This document shows positions 23,174 to 30,732 of a stretch of DNA of 32,431 nucleotides, piece by piece. The stretch lies in the NCBI GenBank assembly GCA_964463865.1, contig CAYXDX010000010.1, positions 1 to 32,431 on the forward strand, in the 5' to 3' direction. A program made the position numbers and the translations under genes. The stretch is from Ferroglobus sp964463865 (GTDB lineage Archaea > Halobacteriota > Archaeoglobi > Archaeoglobales > Archaeoglobaceae). Position 1 is the first letter of the stretch; each line of letters opens with the position of its first letter. A model generated the notes under the pieces. It saw only the letters and a list, made by a program, of their open reading frames with translations, was not told where the DNA came from and searched no databases.

Positions 23174-24198
23174 CTACGATACTGCTCTGGTTCGGAGTTT
23201 ACGCCATCGTGGCTTTGAGCCTCAACATAGAATACGGCTTCGGAGGAATTCCGAACTTCGGAAGAGCTTTCGCCCTGCTGATAGGAGCGATTTCAGTTGG
23301 AGCCGTGGTGAACAGGGTGCTCATAGCGTTGACCGGCGTCAGCGGAATATCCTACACGGCTATGAGCGGATTCGCGAAGAGCAAAATAGACATGCTGATA
23401 TCGTCAAACCCCGCTTACGGAATAGCACTTCTGCTATTCTGCATATTGCTGTCAGCCGTTCTCGGAGCAGTTTTCGGGGCGCTGTTCATACTCCCGAGCG
23501 CGAAGCTGAAGAGCGACTACCTCGCGATAACGCTGCTCGCGATAAGCGAGGTCGCGTTCATGATATCCTACTACGACACATCGATCGTCGGAGGATACTA
23601 CGGAACGCCGACACCAAACGTCCTCGCTTTCGTCCCCGGAGAGGTTAGAGAGTTGGCATACACGGTTCTCATCCTCATCTTCGCATTCTTAACGTTCCTG
23701 CTCGTAGAAAGGATAACGAACTCCCCCTACGGCAGACTGCTAAAAGCGATGAGAGAGGACGAGGACGTCGTAGAAAGCTTCGGAAAAGACGTGATGTGGT
23801 TGAGAATTAAGACCACTACACTCGGCTCTGCGATCGCGTCCGTTGCCGGGATGTTGTACACGCTATACTCCGGAAACGTGATCGGAATAGTGAACCTCTT
23901 CGCGAGAGTGAACTGGACGTTTTTCCCGTTCCTGATGGTTCTCCTCGGAGGGATGGCGAACAACCGCGGAGTTCTCGCAGGAGTTTTCGTCTTCGTTACC
24001 GTGTGGAGGTTGCTCGATCAATACAAGCACGACGTATCCGCCGCGTTAAACCTGCCGTTCGACGTCAACTGGCTGCAGTATATAATCTTCGGTGCGCTGA
24101 TGCTCCTCGTCCTATACTACAGGCCGGAAGGTATAATCAAAGAGGAGCCCATAAGGACGGAACCGATAAAAGAAATCAAATCTCGTAGAAAAGCCTGA
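23152..24198 (+). CDS. livM: ABC transporter permease LivM
   Basis: Second membrane subunit, 348 residues with about eight to ten hydrophobic segments. The N terminus has the LivM-typical NIEYGFGGIPNFGRAFALLIGA. The loop TNSPYGRLLKAMREDEDVVESFGKDVMWLRIKTTTLGSAIASVAGMLY (about 190-240) contacts the ATPases. The stretch NWTFFPFLMVLLGGMANNRGVLAG follows, and YYRPEGIIKEE ends the conserved part. Start ATG 23152 has GGAGGAGG at 23139-23146; longer readings back to 23050 lie in livH. The 3' end overlaps the convergent small gene by 23 bases. Confidence 0.92.
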   Translation: MAVEQTLTTILLWFGVYAIVALSLNIEYGFGGIPNFGRAFALLIGAISVGAVVNRVLIALTGVSGISYTAMSGFAKSKIDMLISSNPAYGIALLLFCILLSAVLGAVFGALFILPSAKLKSDYLAITLLAISEVAFMISYYDTSIVGGYYGTPTPNVLAFVPGEVRELAYTVLILIFAFLTFLLVERITNSPYGRLLKAMREDEDVVESFGKDVMWLRIKTTTLGSAIASVAGMLYTLYSGNVIGIVNLFARVNWTFFPFLMVLLGGMANNRGVLAGVFVFVTVWRLLDQYKHDVSAALNLPFDVNWLQYIIFGALMLLVLYYRPEGIIKEEPIRTEPIKEIKSRRKA

Positions 24199-24577
24199 AG
24201 GCGTGTTTTCCTATCCCGTATCTGTGCCTCGTAATTCCGTCCACGACGAACCCGAACGCGAGAAACTTCGTCAGGTCGTGATCCACCGGAACCTCGACGT
24301 TTACGCGCTCGAAGTTAAGCTTCGTCGCCTCGCATATGCACTTCTCAAGTAACCTCTTCTCGACCTCTCCGCTCTCTGCAAATATCCGCCCTATGTAAAA
24401 TTCCTCGGAGTTCCAGTAAACTATTGCAAATCCCTTAAATCCACCGTCAGAAGCTACCAGAACTTTCTTTTTGAAGTCCGTGACAGAAAGGCACGCAAAA
24501 ACACTGTTCCCGAATTTTTCGTATTCCGTAAGTATGATGTCCTCTACCTCCTCGTCGAGCATCTCTCTGATGAGCAT
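24176..24577 (-). CDS. GNAT-like small protein (tentative)
   Basis: A 133-residue protein that I cannot firmly name. KGFAIVYWNSEEFYIGRIF followed by a helix and FERVNVEVPVDHDLTKFLAFGFVVDG resembles the second half of a GNAT acetyltransferase (central strands, then the 'F..GF' end). The acetyl-CoA loop R/QxxGxG/A is not obvious, so the enzyme may be inactive or the match only structural. The start is ATG 24577, 16 bases after the previous stop. A TTG at 24625 would overlap the neighbour by 32 bases and is less likely. It is third in the ahcY operon, and its 3' end overlaps livM by 23 bases. Confidence 0.55.
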   Translation of the reverse strand: MLIREMLDEEVEDIILTEYEKFGNSVFACLSVTDFKKKVLVASDGGFKGFAIVYWNSEEFYIGRIFAESGEVEKRLLEKCICEATKLNFERVNVEVPVDHDLTKFLAFGFVVDGITRHRYGIGKHAFRLFYEI

Positions 24578-24593
24578 TCCGCGAAAGTCTTCC

Positions 24594-24977
24594 TCAAGAG
24601 TATTTAACTTTTTCCACTTCCTCAAGGAATTTCCTCATTTCGTCTTCGCTTTCGAAGTAAAGAGTCTTTTCGCCCTTCCACCTGACCTTAACGACGAGCT
24701 TCTCGAAATCTGGCAGGATTTCTGCTTCTCTGACGTCTATCTTTCTGCCACAGTAGAGCCACCCGTCTCTGACAGCAAAAAACCTCGGTCTTCTCAGGGT
24801 CGTAAACATTAGGGCGGTGATGGCGAAGAACAGAGCGAGAGCTGTGTAGACGTATTTTTGACTCCCGGCAATTTTCCAGATCGAAATGGCTGCAGAGATC
24901 AGATACATCGCCGCGAAACTTACGAGATACTTTTTTCTGGCTTCCCTGTTCTTAATCGGTCTGTAGCTGTAGATCAC
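24594..24977 (-). CDS. small membrane protein, PH-like C-terminal domain
   Basis: A 127-residue protein with two hydrophobic helices (about 18-36 and 43-60), then a soluble region FFAVRDGWLYCGRKIDVREAEILPDFEKLVVKVRWKGEKTLYF. This reads like the bacterial PH/YcxB-type fold found after paired transmembrane helices. Function unknown. The GTG start at 24977 overlaps the ahcY stop (GTGA) with GGAGGATGGGA just before, so it is translated with ahcY. Confidence 0.7.
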   Translation of the reverse strand: MIYSYRPIKNREARKKYLVSFAAMYLISAAISIWKIAGSQKYVYTALALFFAITALMFTTLRRPRFFAVRDGWLYCGRKIDVREAEILPDFEKLVVKVRWKGEKTLYFESEDEMRKFLEEVEKVKYS

Positions 24978-26203
24978 GTTCCCATCCTCCAGTCCTCTAC
25001 GTATTTCTTCTGCTTTTCCGTCATCTCGTCTATTTTAACGCCCTCCACCTCAAGTTTGAGCTTCGCGACGAGTCGGTCAAGTTCTTCCGGCATTCTGTAA
25101 ACCCTTTTGACGAGCTTCCCTTTGTTCTCCACGAGATATTTTACGGCCAGCGCCTGATTTGAGAAGCTCATGTCCATTACCTCTATCGGGTGTCCGTCTC
25201 CAGCCACGAGGTTTACGAGCCTCCCTTCCGCGAGAACGTAGATTCTTTTGTTTCCGAGGTTGTATTCCTTCACGTTCTTTCTCACTTCCCTCACGCTCGA
25301 AGCCAGTTCTTCGAGGTCGTTCAGATTTATTTCGACGTTGAAGTGACCAGCGTTGGCCAACAGCACTCCGTCCTTCATTAGCAGGAAGTGTTCTCTCCGT
25401 ATGACGTCTACGTTTCCCGTAGCAGTTATGAAGATGTCGCCGCGTTTAGCAGCTTCAACCATCGGCATCACTTCGAAACCGTCCATCAAAGCCTCCAGCG
25501 CTCTTATTTCGTCGACCTCAGTCACGATTACTCTCGCCCCCAATCCACGAGCCCTCATAGCTATACCTCTACCGCACCAGCCGTATCCTGCCACTACGAC
25601 AGTCTTTCCGGCAACGAGCACGTTTGTCGCTCTCATTATCCCGTCCCACGTGGACTGACCGGTTCCGTATCTGTTGTCGAAAAGAAACTTCGTATAGGCG
25701 TCGTTAACTGCAATGACCGGAAACTTTAGCAAACCTTCGCTTTCCATCGCCTTTATCCTTTTAACGCCAGTTGTCGTTTCCTCACTTGCTCCTATCACCT
25801 TTTCAGCAACGTCGGATCTCTCGTTGTGGAGCAAAAATATCAAGTCGGCTCCGTCGTCGATTATCACGTCCGGTTCCTCGTCTATGACCTTATTCAGAGC
25901 CTCGTAATACTCCTCCCTCGTCATTCCTCTCTTAGCGAAACACTTCACGCCACTCCTCCTCAAAGCTTCTGCGACGTCGTCTTGAGTTGTCAAAGGGTTA
26001 CATCCCGTTATCGCGACCTCCGCGCCGCCAGCTATTAGCGTTTTTACGAGAACGGCGGTTTTCGCTTCTACGTGAAGAGCCATCCCAATTTTTACGCCTT
26101 CAAGAGGTTTTTCCTCTTCGAAAATCTCCCTAACCCTCGCCAAGACTTTCATTCTCTGCTCTGCCCACTCGATCTTCTTCAGTCCCTCCGCGTAATCAAC
26201 CAT
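24974..26203 (-). CDS. ahcY: adenosylhomocysteinase
   Basis: SAH hydrolase splits S-adenosylhomocysteine into homocysteine and adenosine (or, in some archaea, inosine-type products), relieving inhibition of methyltransferases. The 409-residue product (about the usual archaeal size) has the substrate-site EAKTAVLVKTLIAGGAEV region, DDGADL and NDAYTKFLFDNRYGTGQS. The NAD loop is GYGWCGRGIAMRARGLGARV, with ITATGNVDVIRREHF and AGHFNVEI after it. The C-terminal YVEDWRMGT replaces the KPDHYRY end of eukaryal enzymes. Start ATG 26203 fits a TATA-like GTTAATATAC about 26 bases upstream. ATG 26221 (6 residues longer) is equally open. Confidence 0.95.
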   Translation of the reverse strand: MVDYAEGLKKIEWAEQRMKVLARVREIFEEEKPLEGVKIGMALHVEAKTAVLVKTLIAGGAEVAITGCNPLTTQDDVAEALRRSGVKCFAKRGMTREEYYEALNKVIDEEPDVIIDDGADLIFLLHNERSDVAEKVIGASEETTTGVKRIKAMESEGLLKFPVIAVNDAYTKFLFDNRYGTGQSTWDGIMRATNVLVAGKTVVVAGYGWCGRGIAMRARGLGARVIVTEVDEIRALEALMDGFEVMPMVEAAKRGDIFITATGNVDVIRREHFLLMKDGVLLANAGHFNVEINLNDLEELASSVREVRKNVKEYNLGNKRIYVLAEGRLVNLVAGDGHPIEVMDMSFSNQALAVKYLVENKGKLVKRVYRMPEELDRLVAKLKLEVEGVKIDEMTEKQKKYVEDWRMGT

Positions 26204-26222
26204 AAAGCTGAGAGCGTGCATG

Positions 26223-26256
26223 ATGTATATTAACGTTCTGAGTCGAAAGTTTATTC
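26223..26256. promoter_or_regulatory. divergent promoter, ahcY (-) / radical SAM (+)
   Basis: Between the divergent starts, the minus strand has GTTAATATAC (26234-26225) for ahcY and the plus strand AGTTTATTC (about 26248-26256) for the radical SAM gene. Each lies about 25-30 bases before a start codon. Assignments are by spacing only. Confidence 0.35.
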
Positions 26257-26281
26257 AGAGAGTTCGGACAAGTTAACACTG

Positions 26282-27197
26282 ATGTTCGACTTTCCACCAT
26301 ACAGACCGCCAAGCGAGGCTAAAAGTTACCTGATAAGAGTCGTCAGAGGGTGCTACTGGAACAGGTGTGCGTTCTGCGGAATGTACAAGGACGTAAGGTT
26401 CTGCCTCAGAGACAAAAAGGAAGTCATGCGCGACATCGACAATCTGCCTAAGTTCTTCCCGCCGTCGAAAACGGCCTTTATCGGCGATTCCGATCCGCTC
26501 GTCCACAAAGACATAGTCGAGATCGTGCGATACCTGAACGAGAAATACGATCTTGAAAGGATAACGAGCTACACGAGAATAAAGACGATATGCAGAATGT
26601 CAGAGGAAAGACTTAGCGAGCTGAGAGAGGCTGGATTAAAAAGGATCCACGTGGGTCTCGAAAGTGGCGACCCAGAAGTCCTCGAACTCGTGAGGAAAGG
26701 TACAACGCCAGACGAAGCTATAAAGGCTGGCAAAAAAGCAAGGAAGTTCTTCGAAGTAACTTTCTACGTCATAACCGGACTCGGAGGTGTTGAAAGAAGC
26801 GACAGTCACGCCAAAAACACTGCCAGAGTGATAAACCTTGCTAAACCGACATTCGTCAGATTCAGGAATCTAACCCTCGTGCCCAACGCACCGATCTCGA
26901 AAGTGGTGGGGAATCAGAATAACGCTCTTAGACGCGAAGCAGCAACTTGAGGAACTTAAAAAGATTATCGAAGGTATTCGCGTAGAAACGTTCGTCACGT
27001 GTGACCACGTTTCAAATTACCTGTTCACGAGGGACGGAGTGATTTTTTACGGCGTCAGCGGATACCTCCCGGACGAAAAAGACGATCTGCTCGAACAAAT
27101 AGAGACGACCATTAAAAACGTTGAACTGATAGAGAAAAGCGGAGAAAGGGTTCTCACGAGTAACGACATGTTCAGACTCGGACTGATAACCCTCTGA
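26282..27197 (+). pseudogene. second small radical SAM gene, frameshifted
   Basis: Paralogue of the radical SAM gene at 6638-7513. It has the same N-terminal PPYRPPSEAKS, cysteines C24, C29, C32 in GCYWNRCAFCGMY (again CX4CX2C), IHVGLESGDP and ITGLGG. The frame breaks at the GGGG run 26908-26911 and ends at a TGA (26948-26950) after 222 residues. Removing one G restores a frame that continues ITLLDAKQQLEELKKIIEG and ends at TGA 27195-27197. The restored tail aligns with the paralogue's C terminus (HVSNYL versus HASNYL). So either the gene is recently broken or the sequence has an extra G. Start is ATG 26282. Substrate unknown. Confidence 0.8.
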
Positions 27198-27222
27198 AAG
27201 CCCCTGCTCACAATCGCAAGAG

Positions 27223-27230
27223 TTATATTT
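27223..27230 (+). promoter_or_regulatory. TATA box of tRNA-Trp
   Basis: TTATATTT is centred about 28 bases before the first tRNA base (27255). This is the expected spacing for an archaeal tRNA promoter. The nearest upstream stop codon is at 27195-27197. Confidence 0.6.
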
Positions 27231-27254
27231 AAGTTAGAGAGTAGTCTAAAACGA

Positions 27255-27391
27255 GGGGCCGTGGCGTAGCCAGGAAGCGCGGCGGGCTCCAGCGGCGTGA
27301 TGACTGATGGGTCTGCTGAAGCGGTGATGATCCGCTGGAGTGCTGACCCGGGGAGACCCGCCAGTCGTGGGTTCAAATCCCACCGGCCCCA
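27255..27391 (+). tRNA. tRNA-Trp (anticodon CCA), with 63-base intron
   Basis: The acceptor GGGGCCG (27255-27261) pairs with CGGCCCC (27384-27390); discriminator A is 27391 and CCA is not encoded. The D stem is GCGT/GCGC. The anticodon stem GCGGG (27282-27286) pairs with CCCGC (27357-27361). The T arm is GTGGG-TTCAAAT-CCCAC. Loop C-T-CCA-G gives anticodon CCA at 27289-27291, so tRNA-Trp. The intron sits after position 37. A symmetric bulge-helix-bulge supports the splice sites: helix CTCC (27287-27290) with GGGG (27350-27353), and 3-base bulges AG^C (27291-27293) and AG^A (27354-27356). The crotonase gene ends 3 bases downstream on the other strand. Confidence 0.96.
27293..27355 (+). ncRNA. 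box C/D guide RNA within the tRNA-Trp intron
   Basis: The intron holds perfect C (GTGATGA, 27297-27303), D' (CTGA, 27316-27319), C' (GTGATGA, 27324-27330) and D (CTGA, 27343-27346) boxes with two 12-base guides. The D guide CCGCTGGAG (27332-27340) pairs 9 bases with 27287-27295, and the fifth base from D faces C34. The D' guide TGGGTCT (27308-27314) pairs with 27354-27360, including one G-U, and the fifth base faces position 39, here a C. Archaeal tRNA-Trp introns are known to guide Cm34 and Um39 on their own pre-tRNA. Both duplexes cross exon-intron junctions, so methylation must precede splicing. Confidence 0.93.
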
Positions 27392-27393
27392 CT

Positions 27394-28146
27394 TTAAAAG
27401 CTCTTTACAACTTCTCTGAGCCTCTTCTGAGCTTCTTCGCTGAACCACAGAGACGTGAAAGCGTCGACATCTTTTTCCAGAATGGACATGCACTCCTCCT
27501 TTACCTTCATGGTTCTGATCTCCTTAACGACCGAAAACGCTTCGCTCGGAAGTTCTCCCAAGCTTTTCGCTCTCTCTATCGACCTGTCAACGAGTTCGTC
27601 CTTCGGAAAGATCGCGTCGACGACACCCATTTCAAGAGCTCTGTCGGGTGAGTAGAAGTCCCCTCCGTAAACGAGCTCCCTGGCGAGTTTCCAGTCCATC
27701 TGCTGAAGTATCCTCTGAGGCAGATACGGAACTGAAAGGCCGAGTCTGATTTCGTTCAGCCCTATGAGGCACTTCTCCTGACTCATGAACCTGTAATCGC
27801 AGCACAAAGCGAGAATGCAACCTCCAGCAATAGCGTGTCCGTTTATCGCCGCAACCACTGGCTTAGGCAGTGTATAAATCTCGAGACAGACGAGGTTGAA
27901 GTTCCTGATGAATTCTCTGAACTCCTTCCTGTCGTAATCTATCAGCCTGGGAACATCGAGTCCGATCGAGAAAAACCTCTCGTCATCGCTCGTCAGCACG
28001 ACGCCTCTAACTTCATCGCTCTCTCTGACGTGTTCCACGGCTTCACCCAGATCGCTGACGAGTTCCGGATTTATCGGATTCTTCTTTTCCCCACCCATTT
28101 TGAGGACTGCTACGCCGTTTACTACCTCAACCTTTACCCGGCCCAT
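27394..28146 (-). CDS. crotonase-family protein, enoyl-CoA isomerase-like
   Basis: A 250-residue crotonase-superfamily enzyme. FFSIGLDVPRL provides the first half of the oxyanion hole and INGHAIAGGCILALCCDYRFMS the second. GLNEIRLGLSVPYL carries a single glutamate in the position used by delta3,delta2-enoyl-CoA isomerases (their motif reads GLNETQLGI). The second hydratase glutamate (PGxGG region) is missing. This favours an isomerase acting on unsaturated fatty or aromatic acyl-CoAs over a true enoyl-CoA hydratase; common pipelines would call it enoyl-CoA hydratase. Start ATG 28146 follows a TATA-like AAAATATAAT (28170-28161) at leaderless distance. It ends 2 bases from the tRNA-Trp gene on the opposite strand. 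Confidence 0.82.
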   Translation of the reverse strand: MGRVKVEVVNGVAVLKMGGEKKNPINPELVSDLGEAVEHVRESDEVRGVVLTSDDERFFSIGLDVPRLIDYDRKEFREFIRNFNLVCLEIYTLPKPVVAAINGHAIAGGCILALCCDYRFMSQEKCLIGLNEIRLGLSVPYLPQRILQQMDWKLARELVYGGDFYSPDRALEMGVVDAIFPKDELVDRSIERAKSLGELPSEAFSVVKEIRTMKVKEECMSILEKDVDAFTSLWFSEEAQKRLREVVKSF

Positions 28147-28240
28147 GGACTCAGTCCTGCATTATATTTTTTGAAGTTTTTGCAAATCGAAAATCCGAGT
28201 TCGGCACGAAAGTCGTCGCCATGAAAAATTTGTTTAAAAA

Positions 28241-28853
28241 TCACCTCTGCATCATCGTAATCGAGCAAACCTCTCCGTCCGGCTCGAACAGGCTGAGATC
28301 GACGTCCACGAACTTCGCTTCGTAATTCTCAAGTATCTGCCCCTGCTGAGTTACCGTAGCTTTGAAAGAGTCCCCCACCGGTTCGTCTTTAACTTCTTCA
28401 GCCTCGCTCGGAGACACTTGCTGCGTCATCCTGACTTCGACCCACTCGCAGTTCTGAGGGACACTCATGCCCATCCCCTTGGCGAACATTATCGTGGTTA
28501 GGGTTGAGTCCTCATACTTGTATCTCACGATGACTACTCCGTCCGCTTGCTGCATCCTCAAAAGCTGTTCGTTGCTGTCGGCGTCGAAGTAATACCAGAA
28601 TTCGAAAGTCTTCTTCTCGCCATTCTCTACGACTTCGGCTTTTCCGTAATACATTTTCTTCGCATTGAAAAGGTCCATGAGCGTCTTTATATCTCCCTCC
28701 TCAACTGCAACCTCCTTCGTTCTTTCCGGGGTTGGAGTTTCTTCCGGCGTAGCTGCCTCAGGAGTTTTCACGACTTCAGCTTTTTCCGGTTTCTCTCCAC
28801 TACACCCCGGCGAAAGCGACCAACAGAGACAAAAACACGACGAACAACCTCAT
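28241..28853 (-). pseudogene. lipoprotein, frameshifted in its signal peptide
   Basis: The long open part (28771-28241) lacks a signal peptide. Upstream, ATG 28853 with ribosome site GGAGGGG starts RLFVVFLSLLVAFAG and then hits TAG. Removing one base of the GGGG run (minus strand, 28808-28805) gives AGCSGEKPEKAEVVKTPEAATPEE, a lipobox with lipidated cysteine, and joins the long frame: about 203 residues. A threonine/proline/glutamate-rich spacer precedes a soluble domain (about 60-203, LMDLFNAKKMYYGKAEVVENG...FWYYFDADS). That domain reads like an archaeal surface lipoprotein measuring or binding something; I do not recognise a family. A TATA box GTATAAATAC (28900-28891) fits a short leader. 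Either a sequencing error or a fresh mutation. Confidence 0.75.
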
Positions 28854-28890
28854 AATACCCCTCCAAGATTTGAAAAGTAGTTCGGAAGTC

Positions 28891-28900
28891 GTATTTATAC
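28891..28900 (-). promoter_or_regulatory. TATA box of lipoprotein gene
   Basis: GTATAAATAC, itself a palindrome, lies about 40 bases before ATG 28853. Transcription would start near 28870, leaving a leader of about 16 bases that contains the ribosome site GGAGGGG. This is one of the few genes here with both a TATA box and a leader. The remaining bases to 28977 show no gene. Confidence 0.5.
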
Positions 28901-28977
28901 TTTTCCTCGCAAAACATTTCATCGCTCCCTGCGTGAGTTTTAATCCCGCAGCAGCCTGATCTACTCTCCGTTAGCGT

Positions 28978-29841
28978 TCAGCACAGCACCTCAACGATGG
29001 TGAACACGAGTAAGAAGAAGCTTATGAGCGCGTTGGCGTAGAAAAACGAGAGCTCTATCTTGCTCTCGTCGACCTCAATTATCGCGTGCTGAAAAATTAC
29101 GAGAGCCGTTATGACGACCAAGGAAATTTTAACGAACGTTCCAAACTCGAAGAACTCGTAAAAGGCTACGAAGAGCAGGAACAGAAAGATCACGTGGTTT
29201 ACGGTCGATACGACTTTTGCCGTTTTAACTCCAAAGTGGGCTGGAATCGAGTGCAGTCCGAACTTTCTGTCGAACTCCAAGTCCTGAAGAGCGTAAATTA
29301 TGTCGAACCCCGCCACCCAGAACATCACGGCGACGCCGATCAGGATCGGCAAAATTGCGTCTCCAAAAACGTTAAAACTGTTTTTCACAGCTATCCAGCC
29401 ACCCATCGGCGCGAAGGCCAGATTTAAGCCGAGAACGTAGTGGCTCAGGCACGTGAACCTCTTGAGATACGGATAAACGTAAGAGACTATAGCGGGAATC
29501 GGAGAGAGAACGAAAGCGAGCCAGTTTATTAGGTAAGCGGAAGCAAAGTAAATAGCGAGAAAAGTCAGCGCTACAGCGTAAGCTTCCCTCACGCTTATAA
29601 TTCCGGCCGGAATGTGTCTGTTCTTAGTTCTCGGATTCAGAGCGTCGATCTCCCTGTCTATGATCCTGTTGAAGGACATCGCCGCCGTTCTCAATCCAGT
29701 GAAGGCGATCGTTATGAGTGCGAACTTCTTTAAAGAGAAGAGTCCCCCAGCAGCGAGAAACGCGCCAAGGTAAGCGAAAGGGAGGGCGAAGAGTGTGTGC
29801 TCTATTTTTATGAAGTCAAGAAAGTCTTTAATCCTCGCCAT
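28978..29841 (-). CDS. UbiA-family prenyltransferase (menaquinone-type)
   Basis: An integral membrane enzyme of 287 residues with about eight to nine hydrophobic helices. Both UbiA metal-diphosphate motifs are present: NRIIDREIDALNPRTKNR (N58, D62, D66) and ALQDLEFDRKFGLHSIP (about 185-201). The length and these motifs fit MqnP/4-hydroxybenzoate-type prenyltransferases. Archaeoglobales make menaquinone by the futalosine route, so MqnP is the likely role. Other UbiA members (digeranylgeranylglyceryl phosphate synthase, heme O synthase) differ in these motifs. The ATG at 29841 lies about 26 bases after a TATA-like CTTTTAAAC, consistent with a leaderless transcript. Confidence 0.87.
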   Translation of the reverse strand: MARIKDFLDFIKIEHTLFALPFAYLGAFLAAGGLFSLKKFALITIAFTGLRTAAMSFNRIIDREIDALNPRTKNRHIPAGIISVREAYAVALTFLAIYFASAYLINWLAFVLSPIPAIVSYVYPYLKRFTCLSHYVLGLNLAFAPMGGWIAVKNSFNVFGDAILPILIGVAVMFWVAGFDIIYALQDLEFDRKFGLHSIPAHFGVKTAKVVSTVNHVIFLFLLFVAFYEFFEFGTFVKISLVVITALVIFQHAIIEVDESKIELSFFYANALISFFLLVFTIVEVLC

Positions 29842-29843
29842 GA

Positions 29844-29872
29844 CGTTTTAAAGACAGCGACTGTTTAAAAGG
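29844..29872. promoter_or_regulatory. dyad-symmetric divergent promoter, ubiA / citG-like
   Basis: GTTTTAAAGACAG, a 3-base centre, then CTGTTTAAAAG form an imperfect inverted repeat. Its left arm serves as a plus-strand TATA box about 31 bases before the ATG at 29881, and the right arm read on the minus strand (CTTTTAAACAG) lies about 26 bases before the ubiA ATG. Each box lies within the other gene's upstream region. Confidence 0.5.
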
Positions 29873-29880
29873 TGATCGAG

Positions 29881-30732
29881 ATGTTTTCGTCCGCTGAAGA
29901 AGTAGCCGTCGCGGCATCAATTTCAATGTCCCTTGAGGTTTTAGCGAGTCCTAAGTCGGGAAACGTCGACAGGGATCACGATTTCGAAGACCTGAAGCTT
30001 TCGGATTTCGTCGTATCTTCGATTTGCGCTCTGCCACCTTTCATGAAGCTCGCCAGCGGAGAAATAGGAGTCGGAGAGTGCATCTACAGAGCGATCGATA
30101 GCGGAGTGAAGTTTTACGGAAAGAAGAACGTTCATTTCGGAGCGTTGCTATTGCTCGCACCACTTGTAGCTTCAAAAGGCGATCCGAAGAAAGCAGTCAA
30201 GGTCGTCAGGAGTTCGGACTGGAGGCAGAGTCTTTACGTCTACAGAGCGTTTAAAATCGCGAGTCCGAGAGTCATATCCGCTAACGACCTCGACTTGAAA
30301 GACGAAGAGACCGAAAAGAGGATTGAAACCGAAAAAATTGGCCTTTTCGACTGGTTGAGTATGGCTCCTCCGGAGAACGTTATAGCAAGAGAGGTCACGA
30401 ACGGATACAAATACACCGTGAAGTGCAAAGAAGCGGTGACGAAATTCGCAGACGAGTTCGGATTCGAAAGAGCTGTAGTGATTGCCTATCACGAAATCCT
30501 CTCCGAAGTTCTCGATCCTCTGATAATAGCGAAACACGGAAAGGAAGTCGCGAAAAAAGTGAGAAAACTTGCAAAAGACGTTCTACGTGAGTTCAAGGAG
30601 CTGAAGGATTTCTCGATCTTCGCAGATCTTGACGAAAGGCTTTTGAAAGAAGGCATAAATCCGGGAAGTGTAGCAGACATAACCATAGGCGGAATCTTCC
30701 TGTCAATGCTGGAAGGTGTCAGAATTGCTTGA
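29881..30732 (+). CDS. triphosphoribosyl-dephospho-CoA synthase (CitG/MdcB-like)
   Basis: A 283-residue member of the CitG/MdcB family, which in bacteria makes the prosthetic-group precursor of citrate or malonate decarboxylase. Family marks are EVLASPKSGNVDRDHDFEDL at the N terminus, FGALLLLAPL (about 100-109) and NPGSVADITIGGIFLSMLEG near the C terminus. Archaea without citrate lyase keep such proteins, often beside DUF447, so the true substrate is probably different; in H4MPT-using organisms a methanopterin role is suspected (from memory). The ATG at 29881 has the ribosome site GGTGATC at 29871-29877. A GTG at 29872 lies within that site. The stop overlaps the next gene by 8 bases. Confidence 0.86.
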   Translation: MFSSAEEVAVAASISMSLEVLASPKSGNVDRDHDFEDLKLSDFVVSSICALPPFMKLASGEIGVGECIYRAIDSGVKFYGKKNVHFGALLLLAPLVASKGDPKKAVKVVRSSDWRQSLYVYRAFKIASPRVISANDLDLKDEETEKRIETEKIGLFDWLSMAPPENVIAREVTNGYKYTVKCKEAVTKFADEFGFERAVVIAYHEILSEVLDPLIIAKHGKEVAKKVRKLAKDVLREFKELKDFSIFADLDERLLKEGINPGSVADITIGGIFLSMLEGVRIA

